Positions 1 to 7,667 of a DNA stretch of 10,056 nucleotides are shown here, piece after piece. Source of the stretch: Serpentinimonas sp. (lineage in GTDB: Bacteria; Pseudomonadota; Gammaproteobacteria; Burkholderiales; Burkholderiaceae_C); assembly GCA_025458665.1 (NCBI GenBank), contig JALOSG010000094.1:1-10056 (forward strand). The letters run 5' to 3'. A program made the translations under genes and the position numbers. Position 1 is the stretch's first letter. Each line of letters begins with the position of its first letter. Below the pieces are notes generated by a model, which saw nothing but the letters and a program-made list of their open reading frames with translations, was not told the DNA's origin and made no database searches.

Positions 1-1011
1 GTGGACGAGGCCCGCAACGACCAGCTCTACGAGCTGGAAATTGCCCTCAACCAGATCGAGCGCAGCCGCCAGCTGCACGGGCAGGACATGCCGCCGTGGC
101 TGGTGGACCGCACGCTGCGCAACATTCTGGTGGACGTGACTGGCAACACCCACCGCAGCGAGTTCTGCATCGACAAGCTGTACTCCCCCGACAGCAGCAC
201 CGGCCGCCTGGGCCTGCTGGAGCTGCGCGCCTTCGAGATGCCGCCCCACGCCCGCATGAGCGTGGCGCAGCAACTGCTGTTGCGCGCGCTGGTGGCGCGT
301 TTCTGGAACCAGCCGTGGCGCGGCAAACTTACCCGCTGGGGCACCGAGCTGCACGACCGTTTCCTGCTGCCCACCTTTGTGCGCATGGACTTCGAGGACG
401 TGCTGGCTGACCTGCGCGAGCACGGCTATGCCTTCGAGATGTCGTGGTTCGAGCCGCACTTCGAGTTCCGCTTTCCGCTCATTGGGCAAATGGCCGCGCG
501 CGGCATCGAACTCACGCTGCGCAACGCGCTGGAACCGTGGCACGTCATGGGCGAAGAAGGCGCTGCCGGTGGCACCGTGCGCTTCGTGGATTCTTCGCTG
601 GAGCGGCTGGAGGTGCATGTATCGGGCTACAACGACAGCCGCTACGTCATCACGGTGAACGGGCAGGCGCTGCCGGTGCAGAACACGGGCCGCGTGGGCG
701 AATACGTCGCGGGCGTGCGCTACAAGGCGTGGAACCCGCCGTCGTCCCTGCACCCCACCATCGGCACGCACGCGCCGCTCACCTTCGATGTGGTGGACAC
801 GTGGATGGAGCGCTCTCTGGGCGGCTGCCAGTACCACGTGACGCACCCGGGCGGGCGCAACTACAGCACCTTCCCGGTGAACGCCTACGAGGCCGAAAGC
901 CGCCGTCTCTCGCGCTTCTTCCAGATGGGGCACACCCCGGGCAAAGTGCAGGTGGCGCCGGCCCGGCCCAGCCGCGAATTCCCCTTCACCATGGACCTGC
1001 GCCAGGTGTAG
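1..1011 (+). CDS. DUF2126 transglutaminase-like protein, C-terminal part (5' truncated by window)
   Basis: The frame is open from base 1 and ends at TAG 1009-1011. The GTG at base 1 is probably just an internal Val codon, because family members are usually about 1,100 residues with a transglutaminase-like domain at the N-terminus. The 336 residues seen match the style of DUF2126, the conserved C-terminal region of these proteins. Recognisable stretches are QIERSRQLHGQDMPPWLVDR (about 18-37), the RNILVDVTGNTHRSEFCIDK region (about 40-59), the LLELRAFEMPPH segment (73-84) and GRNYSTFPVNAYEAESRR near the C-terminus. The biochemical role is unknown; the family is predicted to act with the ATP-grasp/alpha-E protein encoded next. 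Fifty bases separate the two genes, so they are probably one operon. There is no signal peptide or membrane segment in the visible part. The family call is from recognition of conserved stretches, not a search. Confidence 0.87.
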   Translation: MDEARNDQLYELEIALNQIERSRQLHGQDMPPWLVDRTLRNILVDVTGNTHRSEFCIDKLYSPDSSTGRLGLLELRAFEMPPHARMSVAQQLLLRALVARFWNQPWRGKLTRWGTELHDRFLLPTFVRMDFEDVLADLREHGYAFEMSWFEPHFEFRFPLIGQMAARGIELTLRNALEPWHVMGEEGAAGGTVRFVDSSLERLEVHVSGYNDSRYVITVNGQALPVQNTGRVGEYVAGVRYKAWNPPSSLHPTIGTHAPLTFDVVDTWMERSLGGCQYHVTHPGGRNYSTFPVNAYEAESRRLSRFFQMGHTPGKVQVAPARPSREFPFTMDLRQV

Positions 1012-1025
1012 CCGTGGCATCAGTG

Positions 1026-1050
1026 GCCTCTCATGCCTGCTAAGAGGCAT
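1026..1050 (+). promoter_or_regulatory. Overlapping alternative hairpins in the DUF2126 to ATP-grasp intergenic gap
   Basis: Two perfect 6-bp inverted repeats share bases and exclude each other: GCCTCT (1026-1031) with AGAGGC (1043-1048), and ATGCCT (1033-1038) with AGGCAT (1045-1050). They lie just before AAGGA (1054-1058) and the GTG start at 1062. They might modulate translation of the second gene, act as a weak attenuator, or be chance. There is no T-run, so a classical terminator is unlikely. Confidence 0.25.
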
Positions 1051-1061
1051 ACTAAGGACCA

Positions 1062-3650
1062 GTGACCGACCGCCTATTGCCCCTGTTCGACGACGACCCC
1101 GACGCCCCCAGCGCCCCCGCGCTGGCGGCATCGATGGCGCTGCCTGCGTCACCGGGGCATCTGGACGAACTGCGCGATGCGGCGGCACCAGGCGGTATGT
1201 CGCCACACTGGGCGCAGTTCTTCGAGCACCTGGGCCATGAGGGCTTTGGCGACCTGAACCGCCGCCAGCAGAGCCTGGCGCGCCAGCTGCGCGACAACGG
1301 CGTGACCTACAACGTCTACGCCGACAACCAGGGCATACAGCGGCCCTGGGCGCTCGATCTGTTCCCCATGCTGGTCAGCCCGCAAAGCTGGCAGCGCATC
1401 GAGGCGGGTGTGCTCCAGCGCACCAAGCTGTTGAACCACATCCTCTCCGACATGTACGGCGAGCAACGGCTGCTGCGCGAAGCCCTGCTGCCCGCCGCGC
1501 TGGTGCAAGGGCACCCGGGCTACCTGCGGGCCATGCGCGGCGTCACACCGCCGGGCAACACCTGGCTGCATATTGCGGCGTTCGACCTGGCGCACGGCCC
1601 TGACGGCCGCTGGTGGATCGTCTCGCACCGCACGCAGGCGCCTTCGGGCCTGGGTTACCTGCTGGAAAACCGCATCGCCATCTCGCGCCAGTTCCCCACC
1701 GCGTTTGGTGAGATGAAGGTGCAGCGGCTGGCCGCCAGCTACCGCGCGCTCATGCAGGGGCTGCGGCGGCTCTCCCCCAAGGGCAGCGATGCGCGCATCG
1801 CGCTGCTCACCCCCGGCCCCTACAGCGAAACTTATTTCGAGCACGCCTACCTGGCGCGCTACCTGGGCCTGAACCTGGTGGAAGGCAACGACCTGACGGT
1901 GCGCGACCAGCGGGTGTTCCTGAAAACGCTGCACGGCCTGCAGCCGGTGGATGTCATCATCAAGCGCCTGGACGACCAGTGGCTGGACCCGCTGGAGTTC
2001 CGCAGCGACTCGGCCCTGGGTGTGCCCGGCCTTATGCAGGCGGTGCGGGCGGGCAACGTGCTGCTGGCCAACACGCCGGGTTCGGCCCCGCTGGAATCGA
2101 GCGCGCTGCTGGGCTTCTTGCCTGGCATTGCTGAAGAGCTGCTGGGCGAGAAGCTGGCGCTGCCCTCGCTGGCCACCTGGTGGTGTGGGGAAGCCGCCAG
2201 CCTCAACAACGCCCTGCCCATCCTGAAGCAAAGCGTTATCAAGAGCACCTACCCGCACCTGGGCGGCGAAACGGTCATCGGCCCCAGCCTGAGCGCTTCG
2301 GGCATAGAGCAACTCACCGGGCGCATGGTGCGCCAGCCCGAAGAGCACACCGTGCAGTCCTACCTGCCGCTGTCGCAATGCCCCACCTGGCAGGGCGAGA
2401 ACATCGCGCCGCGGCCGGCCATGCTGCGCGTTTTTGCGCTGGCCGACGGTGCGGGTTCGTGGCGCGTGCTGCCCGGCGGCATGGTGCGGCTGGCACCGCG
2501 CGGGCAGCTCATTGCCTCCATGCAGCGCGGTGGCAGCAGCGCCGACTGCTGGGTCATTACCGAGGGCGAGGTGGACCGCACCAGCCTGCTGCAAAGCGCG
2601 CCCAGCACCCTGAGCGTGGCGCTGCAGCCGCGCCTCATCACCAGCCGCGCTGCGGAGAACCTGTTCTGGCTGGGCCGCTACACCGAGCGCGCCGAGAACA
2701 CCATCCGCCTGGCGCAAATTGCGTTGCGCTGCCTGCAGGGCGAAGAGCAAGGCGCACCGGCCCTGCTGCACTGGATTACCGCTACGGCGCGCAGCAACGC
2801 GCTGGTGCTGCCCGATGTGCCCGATGCTGCGCAGGCGCGCCGGGTGTTCGAGCGTTCGCTGGTGGCCATGCTGGGCGCAGAGTCGGGCACTACCGGCGTG
2901 GGCTACAACCTTGCAGCGCTGCGCCGCTCCGCCGACAACGTGCGCGAGCGCCTGTCGCAGGAGCAGCGCCACCTCATCGAGCGGCTGGACGACGGCTTCC
3001 GTGCCGCCCACCGCAGCCTGAGTGCGAACGCGGAATACGCGCCGCAGGAGGCCCTGGAAGCGCTGGAAGACGCGAGCGAGCTGCTCTCTGCCGTGACGGG
3101 CGCGCAGATAGACCGCATGGTGCGCGACGACGGCTGGCGCATGCTGAGCATAGGGCGGCACATCGAGCGCATCAGTATGCTGGCCGAAGCGCTGGCGCTG
3201 GGCCTGCAAACTGGCTCGCTGGAGGAGGACAGCGGCTTCGAGGCGCTGCTGGCCCTGTTCGACAGCAGCATCACTTTCCACGCGCAATACCAACAGCGGC
3301 GCGATCTGGTGGCCCTGCTCGATTTGCTGGTGACGCACCGCGACAACCCGCGCTCCCTGGCGTGGGTGCTGTCCACCTTGCGCGCGCGCGTCTCCAAGTT
3401 GCCCATGACCGAAGGCGGCGCTGCCATCATGCTGGCCGAACAACTGCCCGACCCGAACAGCTGGGACCTGATCGACCTGGCGGGCTTGAACGGCAGGAGT
3501 GCATTGCCAGACCAGCCCGCAGCCCTACCGCACACAGAGCTGCACGCCCTGCTCACCCATTGCCAGCGCGCCGTGACCGAACTCTCCGACCAGCTGGGCG
3601 CGCGCTACTTCAGCCACGCCGACCGCACCACCCGCAGCCTCATGGCCTAA
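1062..3650 (+). CDS. Circularly permuted ATP-grasp / alpha-E domain fusion protein (DUF404-DUF407-DUF403)
   Basis: This is a predicted cytoplasmic ATP-dependent ligase of 862 residues. Residues of about 60-520 look like the circularly permuted type 2 ATP-grasp region. They include NVYADNQGIQRPW, the SHRTQAPSGLGYLLENR stretch, TPGPYSETYFEHAYLARYLG and the signature IIKRLDD...DPLEFRSDS.LGVPGL at about 299-323. From about residue 529 the alpha-E (DUF403) domain begins with RAAENLFWLGRYTERAENT and runs as a helical region to near the end. In many genomes these two domains are separate adjacent genes; here they are one chain. Comparative genomics of ATP-grasp amidoligases predicts that such proteins form amide bonds together with transglutaminase-like partners, but substrate and product are unknown. 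The start is GTG 1062; AAGGA at 1054-1058 is only 3 nt away, so the start is not certain, and an in-frame ATG exists at residue 25. The neighbours on both sides are transglutaminase-like genes, which fits the known association. Confidence 0.92.
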   Translation: MTDRLLPLFDDDPDAPSAPALAASMALPASPGHLDELRDAAAPGGMSPHWAQFFEHLGHEGFGDLNRRQQSLARQLRDNGVTYNVYADNQGIQRPWALDLFPMLVSPQSWQRIEAGVLQRTKLLNHILSDMYGEQRLLREALLPAALVQGHPGYLRAMRGVTPPGNTWLHIAAFDLAHGPDGRWWIVSHRTQAPSGLGYLLENRIAISRQFPTAFGEMKVQRLAASYRALMQGLRRLSPKGSDARIALLTPGPYSETYFEHAYLARYLGLNLVEGNDLTVRDQRVFLKTLHGLQPVDVIIKRLDDQWLDPLEFRSDSALGVPGLMQAVRAGNVLLANTPGSAPLESSALLGFLPGIAEELLGEKLALPSLATWWCGEAASLNNALPILKQSVIKSTYPHLGGETVIGPSLSASGIEQLTGRMVRQPEEHTVQSYLPLSQCPTWQGENIAPRPAMLRVFALADGAGSWRVLPGGMVRLAPRGQLIASMQRGGSSADCWVITEGEVDRTSLLQSAPSTLSVALQPRLITSRAAENLFWLGRYTERAENTIRLAQIALRCLQGEEQGAPALLHWITATARSNALVLPDVPDAAQARRVFERSLVAMLGAESGTTGVGYNLAALRRSADNVRERLSQEQRHLIERLDDGFRAAHRSLSANAEYAPQEALEALEDASELLSAVTGAQIDRMVRDDGWRMLSIGRHIERISMLAEALALGLQTGSLEEDSGFEALLALFDSSITFHAQYQQRRDLVALLDLLVTHRDNPRSLAWVLSTLRARVSKLPMTEGGAAIMLAEQLPDPNSWDLIDLAGLNGRSALPDQPAALPHTELHALLTHCQRAVTELSDQLGARYFSHADRTTRSLMA

Positions 3651-3690
3651 GCCACCCCGCCACCCTGCCACCCTGCCACCCCGCCACCCG
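3651..3690 (+). repeat. Five tandem copies of an 8-bp unit GCCACCCN
   Basis: Immediately after the TAA at 3648-3650 there are five contiguous 8-bp units (3651-3658, 3659-3666, 3667-3674, 3675-3682, 3683-3690), each GCCACCC followed by C, T, T, C, G. The array fills most of the 54-bp gap before the ATG at 3705. The gap holds no purine-rich Shine-Dalgarno sequence. Copy number could vary by slippage, which would alter intergenic spacing but no reading frame. Confidence 0.85.
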
Positions 3691-3704
3691 GCCCCACTCC
3701 AGCC

Positions 3705-4679
3705 ATGCGCCTGCGCGTCCTGCACCAGACCACCTACCACTACCAGTCCCCGGTGGTGCTGGGCCAGCACATTGCGCACCTGCGCCCCACCGAGGCCACG
3801 GGCCAGACGCTGATTTCGCACCACTTTCACGTGGACCCGCTGCCCGCCCACCTGGAAGACAGCCGCGATGCCTTTGGCAACTGGCGCACTTTCTTTGCGC
3901 TGCAAAGCTCGCACCAGAGCCTGTCGGTGGTGGCCGACAGCGTGGTGGATACCGTACCCGCCGGCCCACTGGTACACACCATGACTTGGGAAGCCGCGCG
4001 CGAGCAGTTCCGCTACCAGGCAGGAGCCAGCTATCAGCCCGCCAGCGAGTTCGTGTTCCCCTCCCCCTACGTGCCGCGCGACGAAGCCTTTGCCGATGAG
4101 GCCCGCCCTCTCTTCACCCCGGAGCGCCCGCTGCTGGAGGCGTGCGAGGCGCTCATGGCGCACCTGCACGAAACCCTGACCTACGAAACCGCCAGCACCG
4201 AGGTGAACACCCCCGCGCTGCAGGCACTGGCGCAACGCAAAGGCGTGTGCCAGGACTTTGCCCACATCATGCTGGGTTGCCTGCGCAGCCTGGGGTTGCC
4301 GGCGCGTTACGTGAGCGGCTACCTGCTCACCCAGCCGCCCGAAGGCCAGCCCCGGCTGGTGGGGGCCGATGCCTCGCACGCCTGGGTGTCGGTGTATGCC
4401 GATGGCGATTGGGTAGACTTTGACCCCACCAACAACCGCTGCGGTGCAGGTAGCCCCGGCGAGGACTACGTCACACTCACCACCGGCCGCGACTTTGGCG
4501 ATGTGTCGCCCCTGCGCGGCGTGATCCAGGGCGGGGGCAACCACACGCTGGAAGTGGGCGTGACGGTGGCCCCGCCCGGCGAGTTTCCCGCCACCGCCAC
4601 CGCCCCGGCCACCACAGCCAACGCCGGCAACGCCGAACCCGCAACTTCCCCAGAGAACCTCAATAAGGACATCCCATGA
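3705..4679 (+). CDS. Transglutaminase-like family protein (bacterial transglutaminase-like N-terminal plus papain-fold core)
   Basis: This 324-residue protein starts with MRLRVLHQTTYHY, the usual opening of the bacterial transglutaminase-like N-terminal domain, which supports ATG 3705 as the start even though no Shine-Dalgarno sequence precedes it. The N-terminal beta domain covers roughly residues 1-80. The transglutaminase core follows with a complete predicted triad: Cys182 in RKGVCQDFAH, His225 in ADASHAWV and Asp240 in WVDFDPTNN. In this fold the Cys forms a thioester, so the enzyme could hydrolyse or transfer amides; the real substrate is unknown. There is no signal peptide, so a cytoplasmic location is expected. 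From about residue 285 the tail is low-complexity Ala/Thr/Pro and probably disordered. The gene lies between the ATP-grasp/alpha-E gene and the RidA gene, and its stop overlaps the ATG of the latter. Confidence 0.92.
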   Translation: MRLRVLHQTTYHYQSPVVLGQHIAHLRPTEATGQTLISHHFHVDPLPAHLEDSRDAFGNWRTFFALQSSHQSLSVVADSVVDTVPAGPLVHTMTWEAAREQFRYQAGASYQPASEFVFPSPYVPRDEAFADEARPLFTPERPLLEACEALMAHLHETLTYETASTEVNTPALQALAQRKGVCQDFAHIMLGCLRSLGLPARYVSGYLLTQPPEGQPRLVGADASHAWVSVYADGDWVDFDPTNNRCGAGSPGEDYVTLTTGRDFGDVSPLRGVIQGGGNHTLEVGVTVAPPGEFPATATAPATTANAGNAEPATSPENLNKDIP

Positions 4680-5152
4680 GCCACGACGTCTACCAGCAAC
4701 TCAAAGCCCTGAACATAGAACTGCCGCCCGTGGCCGTGCCTGCCGCCGCCTACGTGCCTTTCGCGCAGACCGGCAAGCTGGTGTTCCTGAGCGGCCACAT
4801 TGCCAAGCAGGACGGCAAGGCCTGGGTGGGGCAGTTGGGCCTGACCATGACCACCGAAGAAGGCAAGGCCGCCGCGCGCGCCATTGCCATCGACCTCATG
4901 GGCACGCTGCACGCCGCCTGCGTGGCCGCGGGCACCGATTTGAACGGCGTGAAGCGCATCGTGAAGGTACTGAGCCTGGTGAACTCCACCGCCAGCTACA
5001 CCGAACAGCACCTGGTGACCAACGGCTGCAGCGAACTCCTGGGGCAGGTGTTTGGCCCGCAGGTGGGCGCCCACGCCCGCAGCGCGTTTGGCGTGGCGCA
5101 ACTGCCCATGGGCGCCTGCGTGGAAATCGAGCTGATGGCCGAACTGGCCTGA
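4676..5152 (+). CDS. RidA family protein (YjgF/YER057c/UK114-like)
   Basis: This 158-residue protein belongs to the RidA superfamily, whose best-studied members hydrolyse reactive enamine/imine intermediates released by PLP enzymes. The length and the motif GAHARSAFGVAQLP followed by VEIELMAEL near the C-terminus fit the longer Atu1371-like branch rather than the short E. coli RidA type. Arg135 and Glu150 have the same 15-residue spacing as the substrate-binding Arg and catalytic-region Glu of RidA, so deaminase activity is plausible. ATG 4676-4678 overlaps the TGA of the transglutaminase gene (ATGA), and AAGGA at 4665-4669 lies 6 nt upstream, which indicates translational coupling. It is the last gene before a convergent hairpin. 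What it detoxifies in this operon is unknown. Confidence 0.93.
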   Translation: MSHDVYQQLKALNIELPPVAVPAAAYVPFAQTGKLVFLSGHIAKQDGKAWVGQLGLTMTTEEGKAAARAIAIDLMGTLHAACVAAGTDLNGVKRIVKVLSLVNSTASYTEQHLVTNGCSELLGQVFGPQVGAHARSAFGVAQLPMGACVEIELMAELA

Positions 5153-5160
5153 AGCCCACG

Positions 5161-5176
5161 AGGCCCCACCGGGCCT
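5161..5176. terminator. Hairpin between convergent RidA gene and parC
   Basis: A perfect inverted repeat AGGCCC (5161-5166), loop CACC, GGGCCT (5171-5176) sits in the 36-bp gap between the RidA stop and the parC stop. A G/C stem between convergent genes fits a bidirectional terminator, but no T-run follows on either strand, so it may be only an mRNA 3'-end stabiliser or weak terminator. Confidence 0.45.
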
Positions 5177-5188
5177 GTGCTGTAGCTC

Positions 5189-7576
5189 TTAACCCACCCG
5201 CCTCACACGCGCCGGCTTGAAGCCGAAGCTGGCATCGCGGCCTTTACGGGCCCGGGCTGCGCGGGCATTGTTCAGGCTGCGAATTTCCAGCGTTTCCTCG
5301 CGCTCCTTGCCGCCGCGCCCCACACCTTCAATGCGCACGCTGCGCTGGTAGGTGGTGGCGCCGGCCAGGGTGTCCTTGTCGTCCAGCCCCATGAGCATGA
5401 GGCCGCGCCCGCCGTTGGGTTGCAGCTTCAGCTCGGCCAGCTCGAAGGTCAGGATGCGGCCCTGCGTACTCACGCAGCACACATGGCTGTCCTCGGGCTT
5501 CACCGGGGCGGGCTCGCACACGGTTTCGCCTTCGCCCAGCGTGATGAAGGCCTTGCCGGCCTTCTTGCTGGCCGTGAGGTGCTCCACCGTGGCCAGGAAA
5601 CCATAGCCACCGCTGCCGCAAATAAGCAGCTGCGCGGGCGCGGGGCCGGCAAAGTAGTGCTGCGGCTGGGTGCCGGCTTCCAGGTCAATGAGGGTGGTGA
5701 TGGGCTGGCCATCGCCCCGGGCACCGGGCAGGCTGGCCACCGGCACCGAGTACACGCGCCCGGTCTTGTCCTTGGCGCTGCCCCACACCACCAGCGTGTC
5801 CAGCGTGCGGCACTCAAACGTGCCGTACAAACCATCGCCCGCCTTGAAGGCAAAGCTGGCTGCATCGTGCCCATGGCCCGTGCGTGCGCGCACCCAGCCT
5901 TTGGCGGACACCACCACCGTCACCGGCTCGTCCACCACCTTGATCTCGGCCACCGCCTTCTTCTCGGCCTGGATCAGGGTGCGGCGCTCGTCGCCAAAGG
6001 TTTTGGCATCGGCCTCTATCTCGCGCACCATGAGACGGCGCAGCGTGGCCGGGTTGGCCAGAATGTCCTCCAGCTTGCCCTGCTCCTCGCGCAAGGCTTT
6101 CAGTTCCTGCTCGATCTTGATGGCTTCCAGCCGGGCCAGCTGGCGCAGGCGGATTTCAAGAATGTCCTCGGCCTGCCGCTCGCTCAGATTGAAGCGCTGC
6201 ATGAGCGCCTCGCGCGGTTCGTCGGCCGCGCGAATAATGGCAATCACCTCATCGATATTGAGCAGCACCAGCTGGCGCCCCTCCAAAATGTGGATGCGGT
6301 CCAGCACCTTGCCCAGGCGGTGGCGCGAACGCCGCACGATGGTGTCCTGCCGGAAGGCAATCCACTCGTTGAGCATCTGGCGCAGGGACTTCTGTACCGG
6401 CTTGCCGTCCAGCCCCACCATGGTGAGGTTGATGGGCGCGGACGTTTCCAGGCTGGTGTGCGCCAGCAGCTGCGTGATCAGTTCGCTCTGCTCTATGGTG
6501 CGGCTCTTGGGCTCGAACACCAGCCGCACCGCGGCGTCTTTGCTCGACTCGTCGCGCACCACGTCCAGCACAGCCAGCAGGCTGGCTTTCAGCTGCGTCT
6601 GCTCTTGCGTCAGGGCCTTCTTGCCGGCCTTCACTTTGGGGTTGGTGATGTCTTCAATTTCTTCCAGCACGCGCTGCGAACTCACGCCGGGGGGCAGTTC
6701 GGTCACCACCAGCTGCCACTGCCCGCGCGCCAGGTCCTCGATCTTCCAGCGCGCCCGCACCTTCAGGCTGCCGCGGCCGGTGCGGTAGGCATCGGCAATG
6801 TCGGCAGCGCTGCTGATGATCTGCCCGCCGCCGGGGTAGTCCGGGCCGGGCAGCAGGGTGGCCAGTTCCTCGTCAGTCAGTTTGGGCGTCTTGATGAGTG
6901 CCACGCACGCATCGGCCACTTCGCGCAGGTTGTGGCTGGGAATTTCGGTGGCCATGCCCACCGCAATGCCGCTGGCGCCGTTGAGCAGCGTGAACGGCAG
7001 GCGCGCGGGCAGCTGGCGCGGCTCTTCGGTGCTGCCGTCGTAGTTGGGAATGAAATCCACCGTGCCCTGGTCAATTTCATCCAGCAACAGGGACGTGATG
7101 CGCGCCAGCCGCGCCTCGGTGTAGCGCATGGCGGCGGCGCCGTCGCCATCGCGGCTGCCAAAGTTGCCCTGCCCGTCGATGAGCGGGTAGCGCTGCGAGA
7201 AGTCCTGCGCCATGCGCACCAACGCGTCGTAGGCGGCCTGGTCCCCGTGGGGGTGGAAGCGGCCCAGCACATCGCCCACCACACGGGCACTCTTCACGGG
7301 CTTGGCCGGCGTGTTGCTGTTGGGCCCGCTGTAGCCCAGGCCCATGCGCTGCATGGCGTACAGAATTCGCCGCTGCACGGGCTTCTGGCCATCGCACACA
7401 TCGGGCAAGGCCCTGCCCTTCACCACGCTGAGCGCGTACTCCAGGTAAGCCCGCTCGGCGTAGGCGGCCAAGCTGTCCGGGTCGGGCGGAGTGGCCGGCG
7501 TGGCGTTGGCGGTAGGAGGAACGGTGGGCGGGGTGGTGGGAGGATCGTTTGGGGGGGGTAGCAAATCGGAGCTCAT
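5189..7576 (-). CDS. parC: DNA topoisomerase IV subunit A
   Basis: ParC is the DNA-cleaving subunit of topoisomerase IV, which with ParE decatenates replicated chromosomes. The 795-residue chain begins with a Pro/Thr-rich stretch (about 7-34) before the conserved LAAYAERAYLEYALSVVKGRALPDV. The winged-helix active site has Arg151-Tyr152 (AAMRYTEARL), the Tyr being the nucleophile that attaches to DNA. The HPHGDQAAYD segment marks the quinolone-determining region: Gln113 aligns with E. coli ParC Ser80 and Asp117 with Glu84. The coiled-coil/tower region (about 400-500, including the RQAEDILEIRLRQLARLE stretch) is followed by a C-terminal domain whose repeats (such as KGWVRARTGHGHD) are of the ParC rather than the GyrA type. 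ATG 7576 is the only Met before the conserved region; the Shine-Dalgarno is weak (AGG 2 nt upstream). No parE is adjacent. Upstream, 91 bp away and co-directional, is the RES toxin gene. Confidence 0.96.
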   Translation of the reverse strand: MSSDLLPPPNDPPTTPPTVPPTANATPATPPDPDSLAAYAERAYLEYALSVVKGRALPDVCDGQKPVQRRILYAMQRMGLGYSGPNSNTPAKPVKSARVVGDVLGRFHPHGDQAAYDALVRMAQDFSQRYPLIDGQGNFGSRDGDGAAAMRYTEARLARITSLLLDEIDQGTVDFIPNYDGSTEEPRQLPARLPFTLLNGASGIAVGMATEIPSHNLREVADACVALIKTPKLTDEELATLLPGPDYPGGGQIISSAADIADAYRTGRGSLKVRARWKIEDLARGQWQLVVTELPPGVSSQRVLEEIEDITNPKVKAGKKALTQEQTQLKASLLAVLDVVRDESSKDAAVRLVFEPKSRTIEQSELITQLLAHTSLETSAPINLTMVGLDGKPVQKSLRQMLNEWIAFRQDTIVRRSRHRLGKVLDRIHILEGRQLVLLNIDEVIAIIRAADEPREALMQRFNLSERQAEDILEIRLRQLARLEAIKIEQELKALREEQGKLEDILANPATLRRLMVREIEADAKTFGDERRTLIQAEKKAVAEIKVVDEPVTVVVSAKGWVRARTGHGHDAASFAFKAGDGLYGTFECRTLDTLVVWGSAKDKTGRVYSVPVASLPGARGDGQPITTLIDLEAGTQPQHYFAGPAPAQLLICGSGGYGFLATVEHLTASKKAGKAFITLGEGETVCEPAPVKPEDSHVCCVSTQGRILTFELAELKLQPNGGRGLMLMGLDDKDTLAGATTYQRSVRIEGVGRGGKEREETLEIRSLNNARAARARKGRDASFGFKPARVRRVG

Positions 7577-7622
7577 GGCCTATTGTCTACGGATGTGGGG
7601 CGCCAGCTGGGCTTGGCTGTAA

Positions 7623-7632
7623 GGTGCCACCA
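7623..7632 (+). repeat. Left arm of a 10-bp inverted repeat bounding the toxin-antitoxin cassette
   Basis: GGTGCCACCA at 7623-7632, in the gap between parC and the RES gene, is the exact reverse complement of 8805-8814, which lies upstream of the antitoxin promoter. A second inverted match, GGCTTG (7610-7615) with CAAGCC (8824-8829), lies just outside at a similar distance (7 and 9 nt). Together they bracket about 1.2 kb holding only the RES-Xre pair. No target duplication was found. Confidence 0.4.
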
Positions 7633-7667
7633 CGGGCTGGTCGATCTCGGCGCTATGCCAATGTCGC

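Noticed and set aside
1149..3443. Long minus-strand open frame of 764 codons opposite the ATP-grasp/alpha-E gene
   Set aside because: It mirrors a clearly recognised gene, has a His/Gln/Arg/Ala-rich composition typical of antisense frames in high-GC DNA, and shows no domain.
2180..4099. Plus-strand open frame of 639 codons spanning the ATP-grasp and transglutaminase genes
   Set aside because: It crosses a real stop, an intergenic repeat and a real start in a shifted frame, and is Arg/Ala/Pro/His-rich without motifs.
5153..5188. Rho-independent terminator with T-tract
   Set aside because: A stem exists (5161-5176) but neither strand has a following T-run, so it is listed only as a weak terminator candidate.
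5420..7561. Plus-strand open frame of 713 codons opposite parC
   Set aside because: It is a shadow of parC with low-complexity antisense composition; all conserved motifs are on the minus strand.
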